The notes beneath the pieces are model-generated. The model searched no databases, was not told where the DNA came from, and saw only the letters and a list, made by a program, of their open reading frames with translations. From contig NC_092813.1 of NCBI RefSeq assembly GCF_040954645.1, positions 23,753,235 through 23,817,234 on the forward strand: a stretch of DNA of 64,000 nucleotides, read 5' to 3'. The position numbers and the translations under genes were made by a program. Below, in pieces: positions 43,415-56,509 of this stretch. Numbering within the stretch: the first letter of the stretch is position 1; every line of letters begins with the position of its first letter. Origin of the DNA: Diabrotica undecimpunctata (lineage: Eukaryota > Arthropoda > Insecta > Coleoptera > Chrysomelidae).

Positions 43415-45336
43415 ATGGCAGACCGAATGACTTTAAGAAATGGAAAAGAAGTCGTACCGAAAGAGAGTAAAGGAGAACAGGTGTTAGAATAGGAACAGGA
43501 TATACAGGTAGATGAAGAAAGCAGAGGAGGATCAGGTGAAGTTGTAGTATATTTAGAGCAAGGCATACAAGAAGCAGGACAAGGTGATAGAGAGGGAAGT
43601 CTAACAGATAGTTTGAGAGAGGAGTTGGATGAGACAGTGAGAGATAGACGTGATGAAAGTGAGGATGAAAGTAGAGTGCAGGAGGAGAGACGCAGGGAAG
43701 GAGATGTTGGAGAGTCAGGGATGACACAGATGGATATGAGGCAAATAATGCGGATGCTACAACAGATGGATCATAATATTAGGGGGGATATGTACAAAGT
43801 GGATAGTAATATTAACAATATTAGGGGGGATATGAACAAAATGGAAAATAATATTAAAGAAGAACTTAGGGGAGAGTTAATTAAAATGAGGGAAGAAATC
43901 AAAGAAGAAGTGAAGATAGTCAGGGAAGAGATGCTACACATTACCCAAGGTTTAGAAGAGAAAGTAGAACAGGTCAGAGGAGAAAGTGATAATTTTAAGA
44001 GGAATTTACAGGAGGAGATATCCAGAGAAAAGGCCATAATTAGAGCGGAAATAGGACAGGAAATTGGGAGCAGATTTGTAGAGTTGGGAACATCCATTCA
44101 AGAGAATTTACCAAGGGAAATAAACAAAGAAGTTAATAAGCAGAATAAATAGATTGTTAGGGAGGTAGAAAGTGTTAAAAGGCAAACTCAGGATCATGAG
44201 GAAAAACTTACCATTATCAAAAACAATATAAAGATGGGATTGCAGAATTTGGAACTGGAAATGGGTAGGCATGCAAATCAGGCGGAAAAGGGAGATAGAG
44301 TATTACAGGGACAAGTTGAGGAATTGAGAGAGAAATTTAAAAATGCAAGTGAGGAGATTCAGCGTTTGGAATCAAATCTAGGACAAACAAGGGGAGTGAG
44401 TACTGTGATGCCGAGTTATAATGATGGGGGAATTAAGTTTGACGGAAACCTGAATCACTTGCATCCTAGAATATTTGTAGATATCTTCAAAAATAAGGTA
44501 AATAATGTAAGGGATCCGATAGAAATGAAATTGAATATTCGAAACATGTTAGTGGGCATGCCATTATTATGGTTTTGCAATAATAAAAATTCCATAAATA
44601 ATGTGCAGGAATTTGAGGCCAAGTTTATTAACTATTTTTGGGGAGAAAACCAACAGGCTAGTTTCAGGGAGCGGTTGTATTTTGGGAAATTCAATTATGA
44701 AAAAAGTACCAACTACAATCTGTACGCAATGCAGTTATTCCAGACAGCACAATACTTAGAACCGCCTATGCGAGAAGAGGAGATTGTCCTATACATCGCC
44801 AGGCAATATAACCATAACATGGCGGAAACAATAGCTCTCCACAATATAAAGACGATGGAAAGTCTGACAGGATATCTTCAGAGGATTGAGAGGAGTGTAG
44901 GGACGCAGAATCAAAATGGACAAGAGCAAGGGACATATAGGAATAACACAGCAAATAGACAGGGATATGTGAATCGAGGGAATAATTATAGCGAAAGAGA
45001 ATTTGAGAGACAAAATAGAAGCAGGGATTTTACAAATAGGGGAGAGAATTTGAAAAATGTCACGAGAGATATCGGAAGATATAACTGGGAACGTAGACAA
45101 GGGAATCCAAACAATGATAGAGGGAATAACTGCAGACAAGGAAATGACAGAGGCAATAATTGGAGACAGAACCAGGGAAATTATCCACAGGAGACGAGAA
45201 ATAGGGAAGTTTACAGAGAAGGGAATCCAAGATATAATAGGGGGGAAAATGAGGAGAGAAGACAGGTGAATGTAGTTAGAACAGAGGAGAATAGGGGGGA
45301 AGCAAGTGTTGATGCAGAAGGGAGAAATTTTGTTTA
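43415..45336 (+). pseudogene. Gypsy 2 gag with two in-frame stops
   Basis: A single frame from ATG at 43415 to 45337, broken by TAG at 43490 and TAG at 44150. It begins MADRMTLRNGKEVVPKE, continues through a very long charged coiled coil (about residues 70-330), and then a capsid-like domain (GGIKFDGNLNHLHPRIFVDI, FINYFWGENQQASFRERLYF, AQYLEPPMREEEIV). It ends in an Arg/Asn-rich tail with repeated RGNN-type units. The coiled coil plus Asn/Arg tail is shared with Gypsy 1 and is an unusual Gag layout. No CCHC knuckle. Confidence 0.87.
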
Positions 45337-45348
45337 GACCGCTCCTAT

Positions 45349-48300
45349 GTGCATAATATTGTCTACTTATCAAAGTATGAACATCCAAGGGAGTTTATTA
45401 GAGATACTGGGGAATTAAATAAAAATAATAACACTAATACTTTAAAGTTTATTGAAGGGTACATACAAGATTCAGTATACAAGTTATTATTAGATACAGG
45501 CTCAGAAGTAACTCTAATCAACAAAAAGATTGTAAATAATTTAAATAAGGACAATATTATGGTGATAAAAACAAATAAATTATCATTAATAGGGGCGAAT
45601 AATAAAAAATTATATGATACTAATAGTTCTATAATCTGTAATGTAAAATTGGGAAATAAAATGTATGAAATACAAATGTTAGTGGTAGATCACTTAAATT
45701 TTGAGATAGTATTGGGAAATGATGAAATGGAAAAACATAAAATGATTATTAACTATGTCAATCAAACTTTACAAATTGATCAAGAATCTATTAAATTTTG
45801 TAAATTAAATAAAGAAGAGATTTTGAATAAAGAAGAATTTCAGATTTGTCAAGTAAACAGTTCAGAAGAAATTATTTTAGTGCCAAAGGAACATGAAATG
45901 GAGATAAGAAGTTTGTTAAAGGAACATCAGAGGTTATTCAATCAAGAGGTGTATGTGGCAAAACAATATGTACATAAATTGGAAATAAACAAAGAAATCA
46001 AGAATTATAAAATGAAGACATATCCCATTCCGTACAAATTAAAGAATGAGGTGTACCGAGAGCTGGATAAAATGCTGAGGGACGGAATAATAGAAAGAAG
46101 TAATTCTCCTTATATTAGTGCCATCACATGTGTAAGAAAAAAAATCAGGAGAAATCAGGATATGCCTGGATGCTCGTAATATCAACAGCTATACGAGAAA
46201 ACAATATGAGAGTCCAATGAATGTTGAGGGTATTTTTGGAAGAATCACTAAAGCTAAAGTCTTTTCAAAGTTGGACCTTCGGCATAGCTTTGGCTTATTC
46301 CATTAGCCAAAGAAAGCAGATGTTATACAGCATTCATGGTGGATGGTATTGTGTACCAATTCTGTGTGGTACCATTTGGACTCCAGAGTTCATGTGCAGC
46401 ACTGGTCAGAACTTTGCATTCCATTCTGAACAAATATTAAAGGTTCATTCTCCACTACATAGACGACATCTTGGTATTTTCTGAAGATGAGTTGTCACAT
46501 CAGGATCACCTAAAAACATTAATGGAGGAGTTAGAAACAGCAGGTTTAAAATTAAATTTGGAAAAATGCTCTTTTTACCAAAAAGAAGTCAAATATCTAG
46601 GATATGTGCTCAATACACAAGGAGTCAGTATGGATCCAGAAAGGATACAAACGATTCAAGAATTTGCCACACCACATAATCTCAAAACACTCAGAGGTTT
46701 CTTAGGAATATTGAATTATTTTAAACGATTAATTCCAGACCTAAGTAGGATGGAAATGCCACTAATAGAACTGTTAAAGAAGAACCAGAAATGGGAATGG
46801 ACTCCAGAAAGAAATACAGCTTTTTTACAATTAAAACAAATTTTTACAACTAATTTGCAAGTGTATCATCCGCAGTATGATAAGGAGTTTATACTAAGAA
46901 CGGATGCATCATGTGAGAGATTAGCTGGAGTGTTGCTACAACAACAAGAAGAAAAGGAAGTTCCTATAAGTTTCGTATCTAGGGTAACCAAAGATTTTGA
47001 AAAAAGATATTCAGCAACGGAACTAGAAATGGCAAGTGTGATCTACTGTATTACCAAATTAAGATTTTTTTTTTGTTAGGAGCAGGTTAAAAACAGGTTT
47101 GCCAACAACAGAATTCATAGATGGAGCCTTTTGTTACAAGAATATGACTTCGAAATTAGACATATTCCAGGCAAGTCAAACATTGTAGCAGATGTACTAA
47201 GCAGAGAAGCACAACAAAGAAGTGAAGGAAGAAAATATCAAATTGGAATCAACAGAATGAAGAATGAAGAAGGGCTGTATTCGTTAGAAAGAATCTTAGA
47301 AGATCAGAGAAGATTGGAAGAAGCAGAAAAGAAGAGAGCAATCAACATCAATGGAGTATGGTGTAAGAAGTTGGAAACCATAGAAGTTTATGTCGTAACC
47401 AAAGAATTAGCAGAAGAAATCATGAGAGATCTACATGCTGAATATGGTCATATAGGGAGCAGAAAATTATGGATGTTGTTTAGGGAAAATTATTTTACAA
47501 GAAAAGATATATCCATGGCGAAAAACATCACTAAAAGTTGTACCATTTGTCAGTTAGCAAAGGAGAAGAATTTCCACAATGTTAATGTAGCAAAATCCAT
47601 AGTTGCAGAGAGACCTTTAAAATTAGTTGCTATCGATTTTGTCAGTAATTTAGCCATAAGTGAACAGGGTTGCAAAAATATTTTTATAATGATTGACATA
47701 CATATAAAATTTGTAAAGTTATATCCCAGCGAAAGGACAAATGTAAAAACCGTAAAATACTATCTAGAAAAATACATAGAGGAAGTAGGTACTCCAGAAA
47801 CAATTATCTTAGATCATGCCACATATTTTGAAAGTCCAAGATTAAAAAGAGTTTGTGAAGAAAAGAAAATCCAATTAAATTTCATTAGTATTAGAAGACC
47901 CGCATCTAATCCTGCAGAAAGATACGTCAAAGAGGTGGTAAAATTCTTAAGAATTTTGTGTGCTAGACAACATTATTTATGGCAGGAAAATTTGCCACAA
48001 GTTGAAAAATTTTTAAATGAGACACCACATGGAATCACCAAACAATGCCCATATTTCCTAATGTCTGGAAAGTATCCAGAATGACCCTGGGAAATCAGTA
48101 ATACAGGGGACATTCAAGAAGTAATGAAGAAGGTGAACCAAAATTTAATAAGAAATGCTAATCGTTATGTAAATAGAATCAATAAGAAGAGAAAGAAAAG
48201 AGTTACTTTTGAAAAAGGGGAGAAGGTACTTATCAGGTCACTACAGGTACCTAAAAGGGATGAAAATCTGTGTGGAAAATTACTTTTGCCATTTGAAGGA

Positions 48301-48414
48301 CCTTATGTCATTAGTACTGAACATGGGGTAAACAGTTATGAACTAAGACATCCAGAAACTAATAAAATTAGAGGGATATTTAATATAGAGGGAATTTATA
48401 AGTATTATGAATAA
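45349..48414 (+). pseudogene. Gypsy 2 pol (protease, RT, RNase H, integrase)
   Basis: Protease LLLDTGSEVTLINKK near 45490. RT: TYPIPYKLKNEVYRELDKML, then frameshifts near 46140 and in the stretch to 46480. In other frames LDARNINSY, SKLDLRHSFWLIPL and VVPFGLQSSCAAL are readable, and HYIDDILVF covers 46453-46479. The RT connection is open from 46471 (DHLKTLMEELETAGLKLNLE). RNase H has LRTDASCERLAGVLLQQ, but the TDHxALxxLL part is deleted at about 47080-47100. Integrase (47131-48084): HAEYGHIG/CTICQ finger, AIDFVSNL, IILDHATYF, NPAERYVKE; a TGA at 48082-48084 precedes the C-terminal chromatin/GPY-type part (FEGPYVIST). Inactive as it stands. Confidence 0.9.
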
Positions 48415-49180
48415 ACATACAAGGGTAGGCAATATTATGACACGAATTTGGTATTATAAGATATAAGTTTTGTAAATAGAAGGATAATTAATAAATAAGC
48501 ATATCTTAAGATAAATTTGATAATTAAATAATTTAGTAGGAACATATGTAAAGAATAATGATGAATTTATATAAACAAAAAAGGTTGATTTATTTTCAAG
48601 TAGATTTATAGGAGTTACAAGTATAAATAAATGAGCAAAGTACTATGGACAAATCGATATTTTGTAGAAATTGGGAAATAGGGAATATTATAATGATAAA
48701 TAGTATATGCGGAAATAAGATGAAAAATAGAATTATATGAAATATTGAAATATGAAATATAGAGAGTTATATGTAGAGATGATGAAATGAATATTATATG
48801 CGGATATAAAAAGAATAAATAATAATGCGGCAATGAATAAAGATACTGAAATAGTATATGAAATAGTATATAGGGGAACAATTATAAGAATTTCTACGAA
48901 AATAGTACAAGAAATAAATAGTACAGGAAAAGAAGTAAAGAAATTGGGAAAGTACTTGGAAATTTGATTCTGAAGTTGATATAATTAGTGAAAGATTTGT
49001 AGATTTTGTTTGGAGAATTCTGTATTTGTCATAGAGTAAATTATAAAAAAATATATTCAAGAGATATGCTTATTAATAAAAGTCAGTTTATTGTTATGTT
49101 AATATTAATAAAATATTTAAGTTTACCGGTAAGAATTTAGATTTAGTAAGTGCTGATAGTTAGCACTGAACAAAATCCAA
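48415..49180 (+). other. Gypsy 2 3' untranslated region
   Basis: AT-rich; the only open frames are minus-strand Tyr/Ile-rich ones without motifs. Nothing resembling an envelope gene. Confidence 0.7.
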
Positions 49181-49193
49181 ATTGGGGGGAAGT
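49181..49193 (+). promoter_or_regulatory. Gypsy 2 polypurine tract
   Basis: ATTGGGGGGAAGT directly before the 3' LTR; a G-rich purine run positioned to prime plus-strand DNA synthesis. Confidence 0.85.
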
Positions 49194-50730
49194 TGAAATG
49201 ATTTCAATATGTTAAAAAGGATAAAACTTAAATGGATTTTTATATGAGTTTGCTGTTCATGAATTTCATGAAGCCATCATAATGTGGGTTCGACTCTGAA
49301 ATAAAAGAGAGAAAAAGATTAGTAAATTGTTAAATAAATTAATTTTGACTTACCTGGTATAGTGTTAATAGTGTTAATAATTTCTGAATAGTATAGTTGC
49401 CTAGTGTATAGGTGAATCGTCTAAACCTTAAAAAGAACAAAAAAAAAAAAGAAGAATTCTTAAAAAATATTTAAACATAGAAATTTTAAAAAAACGTCAG
49501 AAAATAAACTGTCAAGCAAGTCTGTGGGAGCTAAATTAATAGGGGTTTTGTTAAATAAGAAATTACAATGATGTGGAGATGAAAAGAATAAATTGTATTA
49601 GCATTGTAATAGAATAAGTTTTATATCTGAACATTTTTTTTTATAAATTCCCAAATTAGATGTGATTAAAGTGATTATGAGAAATTAATGTGGATTGATA
49701 AATGTGTCAGAACAGGACAGTTTTATGGTTTAAAAAAAATAGAAGACGAAAAGAAACAGAACGTTGGTTGCTGTCAGCAACGGATAATAGGTTTTTTTGG
49801 GGAGGCCGACGAGGATTTTTCGACGAAGGGGAGGCCTGAAACTGTGGAATAGGTCGGGAGTTTTTTTTTAACTCGTCTAATTAGAATTTTAGTTTTTCCA
49901 CAGTTTCCACAGCAGAGATATCCAGAATTTGTTCCAGAGAGTAAGAGAAACAATTTGACTTATAAATTATTATTGGAGTACAGAAATGTCATTTAAATTG
50001 AGAAAATTAAAATTCATGGATTAACATAATTGCGATAGGCCTTAAAAAAATTGAAAATATTAATGATCATTAAATTAAAAATAGAATAGTACGTACCTTA
50101 ACTTCCGAAGAGAGGATTGATATTCAGTTTCACCGATTATTTTGCGAGTAGTTAGTTTTCTTTAAATAAATCAGAACTGTTTTAAAGTGAGGTTGGATAA
50201 TAATTTTGGGGATCATTTGAAATTTTGATTATATTTGAATGCAAGTTAAAAGTCAGCGGAATAAAGTGTTTATTTTCTTTTTCTTTGTAGTTCATTTAAA
50301 CACTTTATAAAGTTGCAATATTTATTTAGTTTTTAGGTACTTGTAGAGAGTCTCCACATTTTGTAATAAATTTTTATTGTCACGATACAAAACCACATTA
50401 ATATTTATACGATTCCTATTTTTGTAAATTTTTAAAGGCAACATAAGTTGCAGACGAATTTTATTGTTTATATTAAATTTGTTCAATATTAATAAATAAC
50501 GTGCTAAATAAATTTGGGTTAATTTATCAAAAGTCTAAAGTAAATTTTGGTATAATTTCTTTTTGAACTCTACCGGGAGACTACAGAGTCGACGTCACAC
50601 AGTGACAGATTGCTTAGAACACATAATTGAGCTAGCTGAGGTATATATTAAATTAAACAACGAACCACATATTTTAAAAATTACAACATTTATTATAAAT
50701 AAAAATAAAATTAATAAAATACAACTTTTT

Positions 50731-50732
<2 letters not shown>
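49194..50732 (+). repeat. Gypsy 2, 3' LTR
   Basis: Matches 41727-43245 with scattered substitutions, an 11-base duplication near 49370, and length changes in A-runs. Confidence 0.92.

Positions 50733-50808
<76 letters not shown>
50733..50808. repeat. (AT)n microsatellite right of Gypsy 2
   Basis: About 75 bp of AT dinucleotides, the right-hand part of the tract into which Gypsy 2 inserted. Confidence 0.97.
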
Positions 50809-50815
<7 letters not shown>

Positions 50816-51879
50816 AACATTTTTAAAGCGAAGTTTCTGTACTGATGTTGTATTCCATTTTTTTCCTATAGTAAAATACTGAGGTGGACGTCACCAAACT
50901 AGTGCCACACCATTGTCACGAGTAGCGTATTGAAATTCACATAGATCGACTACTCTCGATCAATTAGTTTCTAGTCATTATATATTTGCAGAGAAGTAAA
51001 GAAGACGACGCGGAGGCTTTAATAGGAAAACAAAACAAAAGAAGATGCACATTCCTGAGTAGAGTGGAAGGATCGTTAAGCGCCCGAATATACTTAATAA
51101 AAAAATATTGTGAATTTGTGAACATGATACACAAAATAATATTTACAAAGAAGACATTTAAAACACAAACTATTGCTTTAAAAATTTAGATTATGTCTGA
51201 AGATGCATCACAAAAGTCTGCTACTATTTACTGTTAAAATTATTAAATTCAGTTACATGAGTATTTTGTGTCACGCCCTTAGTAGCGGTTATTAGAGACT
51301 GTAAAGACAAATTATATAAATAAATAAATATTTATCTGTTTAACTCTATTCTATATAGATTTTTTATTAAAAAATATAAATCAAAGTTCGAGTGTAAGAC
51401 TTCTGTTTGTTTTATCTAGCTTTTAAGATAAATAATAGAAACAGAACTCAAAAGAGAGCTCAAAGTTAATGCCAAAGATGAAACAAATATCGAGAGAAAA
51501 CATGTGTAACAAAATGAAGCCGAAGAGTCCGGCCCCGATATCTAGCTGATCATACAGCTTTATATCGGTTCTGACAAATTGTTACTGACTAGTAGTTAAA
51601 ATTAAAAATATAATCTAATTTTTATACTGTTTGCAACTTAAAGTTAAATGTGACAGTGCACTGAAAATCGTAGAATTCTGTGAGTACAAAACTGCATTAT
51701 TAATAACCTTAAAATAAGAAGTTTAAAAAGCAAAATATTTTATTGATTTCAATTCAACCTATCGATTATCGACAACAACTTTTTGCGGGTTCTTGCTTCA
51801 AACAAGTAATTGGGCTGCAATACAATTTTATTAAGTGGCCAGGTCCGGCTTCAGATCCTCTGAGCCAATGTACGTAAAT
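50809..51879. other. No gene recognised
   Basis: A 67-codon frame at 50986-51189 (+) has no motif I know. The block around 50880-50960 (GAGGTGGACGTCACC, GTGCCACACCATTG) is GC-richer and looks like part of a dispersed repeat, but I cannot name it. Confidence 0.45.
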
Positions 51880-53141
51880 TCTCAGGGGGAAGATACTTGG
51901 GGAAGTAACAAAACCAACAAATGTGGCAATCTCTTAAATAATATCAATAATAATTTAAATTTAGTTTAACTAAACACTGGCAAATCTACTAGTTTCAATT
52001 TATACAATGGTACATTTTCTGCCATAGATCTCTTTTTATGCATTCTGTCGCTAGCTCCTTTATTATACTGAAACACATTGGGGTATTTACATGATCGAAA
52101 TCATTTCCCTATCACGATAACCATAAACACTAATGAGAAATCAACTTTTCCAATTCACCAGACATGAAAAATAAAGTCAGCTGGCTGGGATTTATATCGA
52201 ACACTGATAGAAGAACACACAGACAAATCTAATTTAACCAATAACGCAAACCAAAATCTTGAAATATTTAACAACATTATTATTTCTGCAGCAACAATAC
52301 TTTTTCATACAATAACCAAACGCATTCAAACAAAGAAGATATTCCAGAAATACTAGCAGATATATAAGCACTTAATTCCAATTACAGCCTATTCTTTCTA
52401 GAGCACAAAAAACTAACTGAGTTTTCAAATATACAAATCACAGAGAGCGGCTATCCACTAAACAAACCAGTAAGTCTTCAGAAATTAGAATTTTGTTTAA
52501 GTGCTAAAAATTCGAGTCCAGGGCCTGATGAGATTTACCATCTTTTCTTACGAAATCTTCCTCTGAACGCAAAACTAATATTAGTTGATATTTTTAACAA
52601 TATTTTTATTCACTATGACTTTCCTGATCTATGGTCGCAAGCAACCATAATTTCAATCCTTAAAAATATATTACACCAAAAGACGATCCAAATTCCTATC
52701 GTTCAATATCACTTACGTGTTGTACCTGCAAACTTTTAGAAGAAATCTTTAATTATCGTCTTAAATGGCACCTCGAAAACAATAACCTAATAAGTATCAG
52801 ACAAATTGGATTTCGTACGGGTAGATCCACAACAGACAATCTAATAACACTTGAATCAAGTATACATGAATCCTTTCTGTACAACCAAAAACTGATTGCC
52901 TTATTTTTGATATAAGAAAAGCGTTTGACACAATGTAGAGACATCTTATACTAAAAAAACTTCAGGAATGGGATGTTCAAGGGCATATATTGTCCTTTAT
53001 TAAAAACTTTCTAGAAATACGAACTTTTCGAGTTAGAACCAATGGATTTACATCTTCCTGACGAGTACTTCAAAACGGCACTCCACAAGGATCTACTCTA
53101 AATCCTACTATCTTTCTAATTGCAATAAATAGTATTATATA
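51880..53141 (+). pseudogene. I/Jockey-like ORF2, part 1: endonuclease end and RT palm
   Basis: Endonuclease C-terminus near 51880-52130: LNTGKSTSFNLYNGTFSAID and a degraded HDRNHFPI (SDHxPI). RT: SSPGPDEIYHLFLRNLP near 52510-52560, then after a frameshift SYRSISLTCCTCKLLEEI, IGFRTGRSTTDNLI, FDIRKAFDT and NGTPQGSTLNPTIFLIAIN near 53075-53130. The text stops at the TA target of the Tc1 insertion and resumes at 54603. The 5' end is truncated. Confidence 0.75.
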
Positions 53142-54600
53142 CTAAGTGACATAGAAATCCGAACACTCAGTTTAAATGATTTTATTTCAATAAAATTTGG
53201 TGTAATTTATTTATCTTACTAAAAAAAAAACAGGTTTTTTCACCTGTTTTTTTTTTCAAGTAAACTTCTTAAGTTAAAGTTTTTAGCCTTATCAGCTGGA
53301 GATTCCGGTTTTTATACTTTTTGTTTTTAAATTCACTAAAAATCTAAAAATGAATATTTCAGCCGCAGTAAAGATCCAAATTTGGCGGATTGTGGTTCTT
53401 GACATTCTTTACGATTGGTTACGATGCCTAGAATACGGAGACCTGTACGATTTCGTCAACTTATTGAGTTTGATAGGGGCCGTATAATGGGACTTCGGGA
53501 AGCTAGACTTTCTTTTCGGGAAGTTGCAGTTAGAGTGCAAAGAAGTGTAGATACCGTGGTTAGATGTTGTCAAGCGTGGCTTCAAAAAGGCTGTACGCAA
53601 AGAGCAAGAGGCACTGGATGCCGCCGTAGAACAACAGACCGTGAAGATCGCCGCCTAAGATTATTGGCCTTAAGAGACCGTTTCTCCACTACCAGCTCCA
53701 TTGCAAATTAATGGTTTGCAGAACACGGAAGACCTATTGGCATGCGAAGTGTTTACCGACGAATGAGAAGTTTTGGCCTGTTTTCATACCGACCACACTG
53801 GGTCCTCCCTTTAACTCCAGAATACCGCCGTAATCGCCTTCAGTGGTGCAGAGAACGGTCACTCTGGAATCAGGAATAGAACAGTTTTGTCTTTAGTGAA
53901 GAGTTTCGATTTTGTTTAGGCATGCACGATGGTCGAGCGAGGGTTAGAAGATGACGTGGTGAAAGGAGGAATCCACAGTTTTTTGTTGAAAGACATGTTC
54001 ATCACACTGTTGAAGTTATGGTTTGGGGTGCTATAGCTTATGGTTCCAGGTCACCTTTAATCTTCATCAGAGGTAACATGAACGCGCAGCGTTATATCCA
54101 AAAAGTTCTAGAACCTCACTTTTTACCCTATCTTGACACCCTGGCAAATCTAACTTTCCAACAAGATAATGCCCGACCACATGTTGCAAGAGTCACAATA
54201 GACTTCTTTCAACATAATGATGTCACATTGTTAGCATGGCCACCAAGATCTCCCGACTTATCCCCAATTGAGCACGTGTGGGATATCATGGGTAGGAGAT
54301 TGTTCAATTTGCAACGTCGTCCTCAGACTCTACAAGCACTTCGAGAGCAGTTGGTGGTTGCCTGGAATGAGATACCATAAGAGGACATTGACCACTGATC
54401 AGAAGCAGGCCTAGGCGCGTTAGAGAATGCGTAACACATCGGGGTGCATCCACACATTATTAAAGGTAAAAGGGCTTTAGAGCAATGCAATCATTTTGAA
54501 ATTTGAATCATTTACTTATTATGCTTCATTTAGTACTTATACAAAATTTTATTAAAATAAAATCATTTAAACTGGGTGTTCGGATTTCTCTGTCACTTAG
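53142..54600 (+). mobile_element. Tc1-like DNA transposon with TA target duplications
   Basis: A 1459-bp element with ~57-bp inverted ends (CTAAGTGACATAGAAATCCG at 53142; CGGATTTCTCTGTCACTTAG ending 54600), flanked by TA at 53140-53141 and 54601-54602. The ends differ at only a few positions. Inside lies a single Tc1-type transposase, inactivated. Excision in silico rejoins the surrounding RT between its PQGS and YADD blocks. Confidence 0.95.
53424..54380 (+). pseudogene. Tc1-like (DD34E) transposase, inactive
   Basis: Starts MPRIRRPVRFRQLIEFDRG at 53424. Paired-like helix-turn-helix domains follow (FREVAVRVQRSVDTVVRCC, RSVYRRMRSFGLFSYRP). The first catalytic block reads FSEEFRFCLGMHDGRARV, with Glu where Asp is expected (usually FSDESRF). 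The second is FQQDNARPHVAR and the third RSPDLSPIEHVWD, with 34 residues between Asp and Glu. In-frame stops occur at about 53709, 53878 and 53953. From 54018 to 54380 the frame is open. The stops and the D-to-E change make it dead, although the inverted ends are still good. Confidence 0.92.
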
Positions 54601-54602
54601 TA

Positions 54603-56224
54603 TACATCAAATTAAATTACCTGTATTTGTTAGCCTATAAGCAGATGACTTAGTCATTTATCTAAACACAAACAATGTAACTCTGGGAACACATATACTG
54701 CAAACTACCCTACACACAATTGAAAGCTGGTCGCAAAACACGTGTTTTATATTCTCTAGTGAAAAGACACGTTATTTAATTTTTGGCAGAAGAAAAAATT
54801 ATCCTAATGTTCAATTAACACTAAATGGAGTTGTCCTGTAACATGCAGAAGAAATAAATTTCTTAAGAGATTCTTTTGAACGTAACTTAAACTGGGAAAG
54901 CCACATAAACAATCTGCAATGTTCTTGCCAATCCAGAACTAATCTACTAAAAATGCTGTAAAATACCTCTTGGGGGGAAGATACAACAACCTTACTTACT
55001 CTATACAGATCACTAATACGAAGTAAACTAGACTAAGGCTGTTTATGCTAGGATACTGCTAACAAAACATCTTTAAAAAAACTTGACTACATTTAAATTA
55101 TATGCTTGAGATTAGTTTTAGGTGCTACAAGAACTACACCAGTAAGTAGCTTACAAGATCTGGCTAATGAACTGCCCTTAAGCCAATGAAGGCAACTCCT
55201 ATCACTAAATTACGTTGACAGAATATCAGCAAACAAAAGCAACGTAACCTACTCAACATTACTTTGCAGAACAAATATATCGTCCGATCTTTACAGAAAC
55301 ATTGCAATAAAAAAAACTACAATTTCCTGAGCGAATAAAACGTATTGGTGTTAATTTAGAACAGTTCAGTCTCATTATGCCTATTCATGTAAATTTTTTC
55401 CCTGGATGATTAAATTTCCAAACATAGACACGTCTCTAAAAGAACTACCGAAACATTCCACACATCCTTTTCTTATACAGCAAGCTTATAAAAATGTAAT
55501 ATCCAAATAACCAACAACCCATCTAATCTTCACTGATGCTTCCAAATGTGATGAAAGACATGCTGCAGCCTACATCCACGAAAACGTCAAGTCTACCGTA
55601 CGAATCACAACAAATTGTTGTATATATACTGGAGAACTTACGGCAATTCACCAGGCCATGAAAAAATGTGGTTTTATCAATGAAAGCAAATTTGTTATCA
55701 TCACCGATTCAATAAGCGCATTACTTGGAATAACACAGCTATATACAACTCACGCCATACATCTTAAAATCAAAGAAGAGTTATCTTATCTACAGACAAC
55801 AAAAAGATATTTCCTTCATCTGGGTACCTTCCCATATGGAAATAACTGGTAATGAGGAAGTGGACTCTCTGGCAAGCAATGCAACAACCGACCAAAGTAT
55901 TGCAATTATAAATCGAATGTCTTGGACTGATCACAAAGTAAATATCAAAGCCCACATATACAGAGCATGGCAAACTACTTGGGATCACTCTGCCAACAAA
56001 CTCAAGGAATGTCTAAGACAAGTAGGAACCAAACTGATTTTACCAAGTAATAGAAAAGACCAAGTCATCATCAACCTACTCCGAATAGGACATACTTCCT
56101 TACCGACAAGCATATCTTCAACCAGGAGGCTGCTCCGATAGGTACCAAGTTCAACACTCGGTTGTCAGTGAAACATTTAATTGTCGAGTGTCCAGTGTAC
56201 CAGAACGAAAGAATCGCGTGTGCC
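54603..56224 (+). pseudogene. I/Jockey-like ORF2, part 2: RT catalytic block to RNase H
   Basis: Resumes with YADDLVIYLN near 54640-54670, then IESWSQNTCFIFSSEKT, INFLRDSFERNLNWESHI and the RT thumb. RNase H: IFTDASKCDERHAAAY near 55530-55570, FVIITDSISALLG near 55690-55720 and, after a frameshift at about 55835, PSHMEITGNEEVDSLAS. The C-terminal cysteine region LIVECPVYQNER lies near 56175-56215. The reading is cut by the Harbinger insertion at 56225 and finishes at 57899-57985. Several stops. Confidence 0.8.
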
Positions 56225-56509
56225 TTAAGGCGCGTTTTCACGGGTCGATCTGGATTGAACGATTTAGATCGATTATTAAATTGAAAGCAAATTGAATATG
56301 TAAACCGTAAATCGACTTGGTCGTTCGGCGGAGTGAGGCGATTCGACGGAAGTAGAAAGACTGTCTACTTTTGATAGGCGATTGCCGCCGAATCGATGTC
56401 GAACGACTGGAATAATCATTTTTTACTAAAATAGATGTTAGATAATAATTATTTTTCTTCCAAAAACGAATTGTCATTAGAACAGGCAATTTTCATTTTT
56501 TTTGTTTGG

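Larger units (their letters stand above)
41727..50732 (+). mobile_element. Full-length Gypsy LTR retrotransposon 2
   Basis: A 9.0-kb plus-strand element with two ~1.52-1.54-kb LTRs, about 98% identical by eye with small indels. It has a primer binding site, gag, pol and a polypurine tract. (TA)n lies on both sides, so this too is an insertion into a TA microsatellite. Its proteins are clearly related to those of Gypsy 1 (SRKLWMLFRENYF against SRKLWMLFRDNYF), although the LTRs are unrelated. No envelope gene. Confidence 0.93.

Noticed and set aside
48415..49180. Envelope gene of Gypsy 2
   Set aside because: No open frame with a signal peptide, cleavage site or transmembrane segment; only AT-rich DNA.
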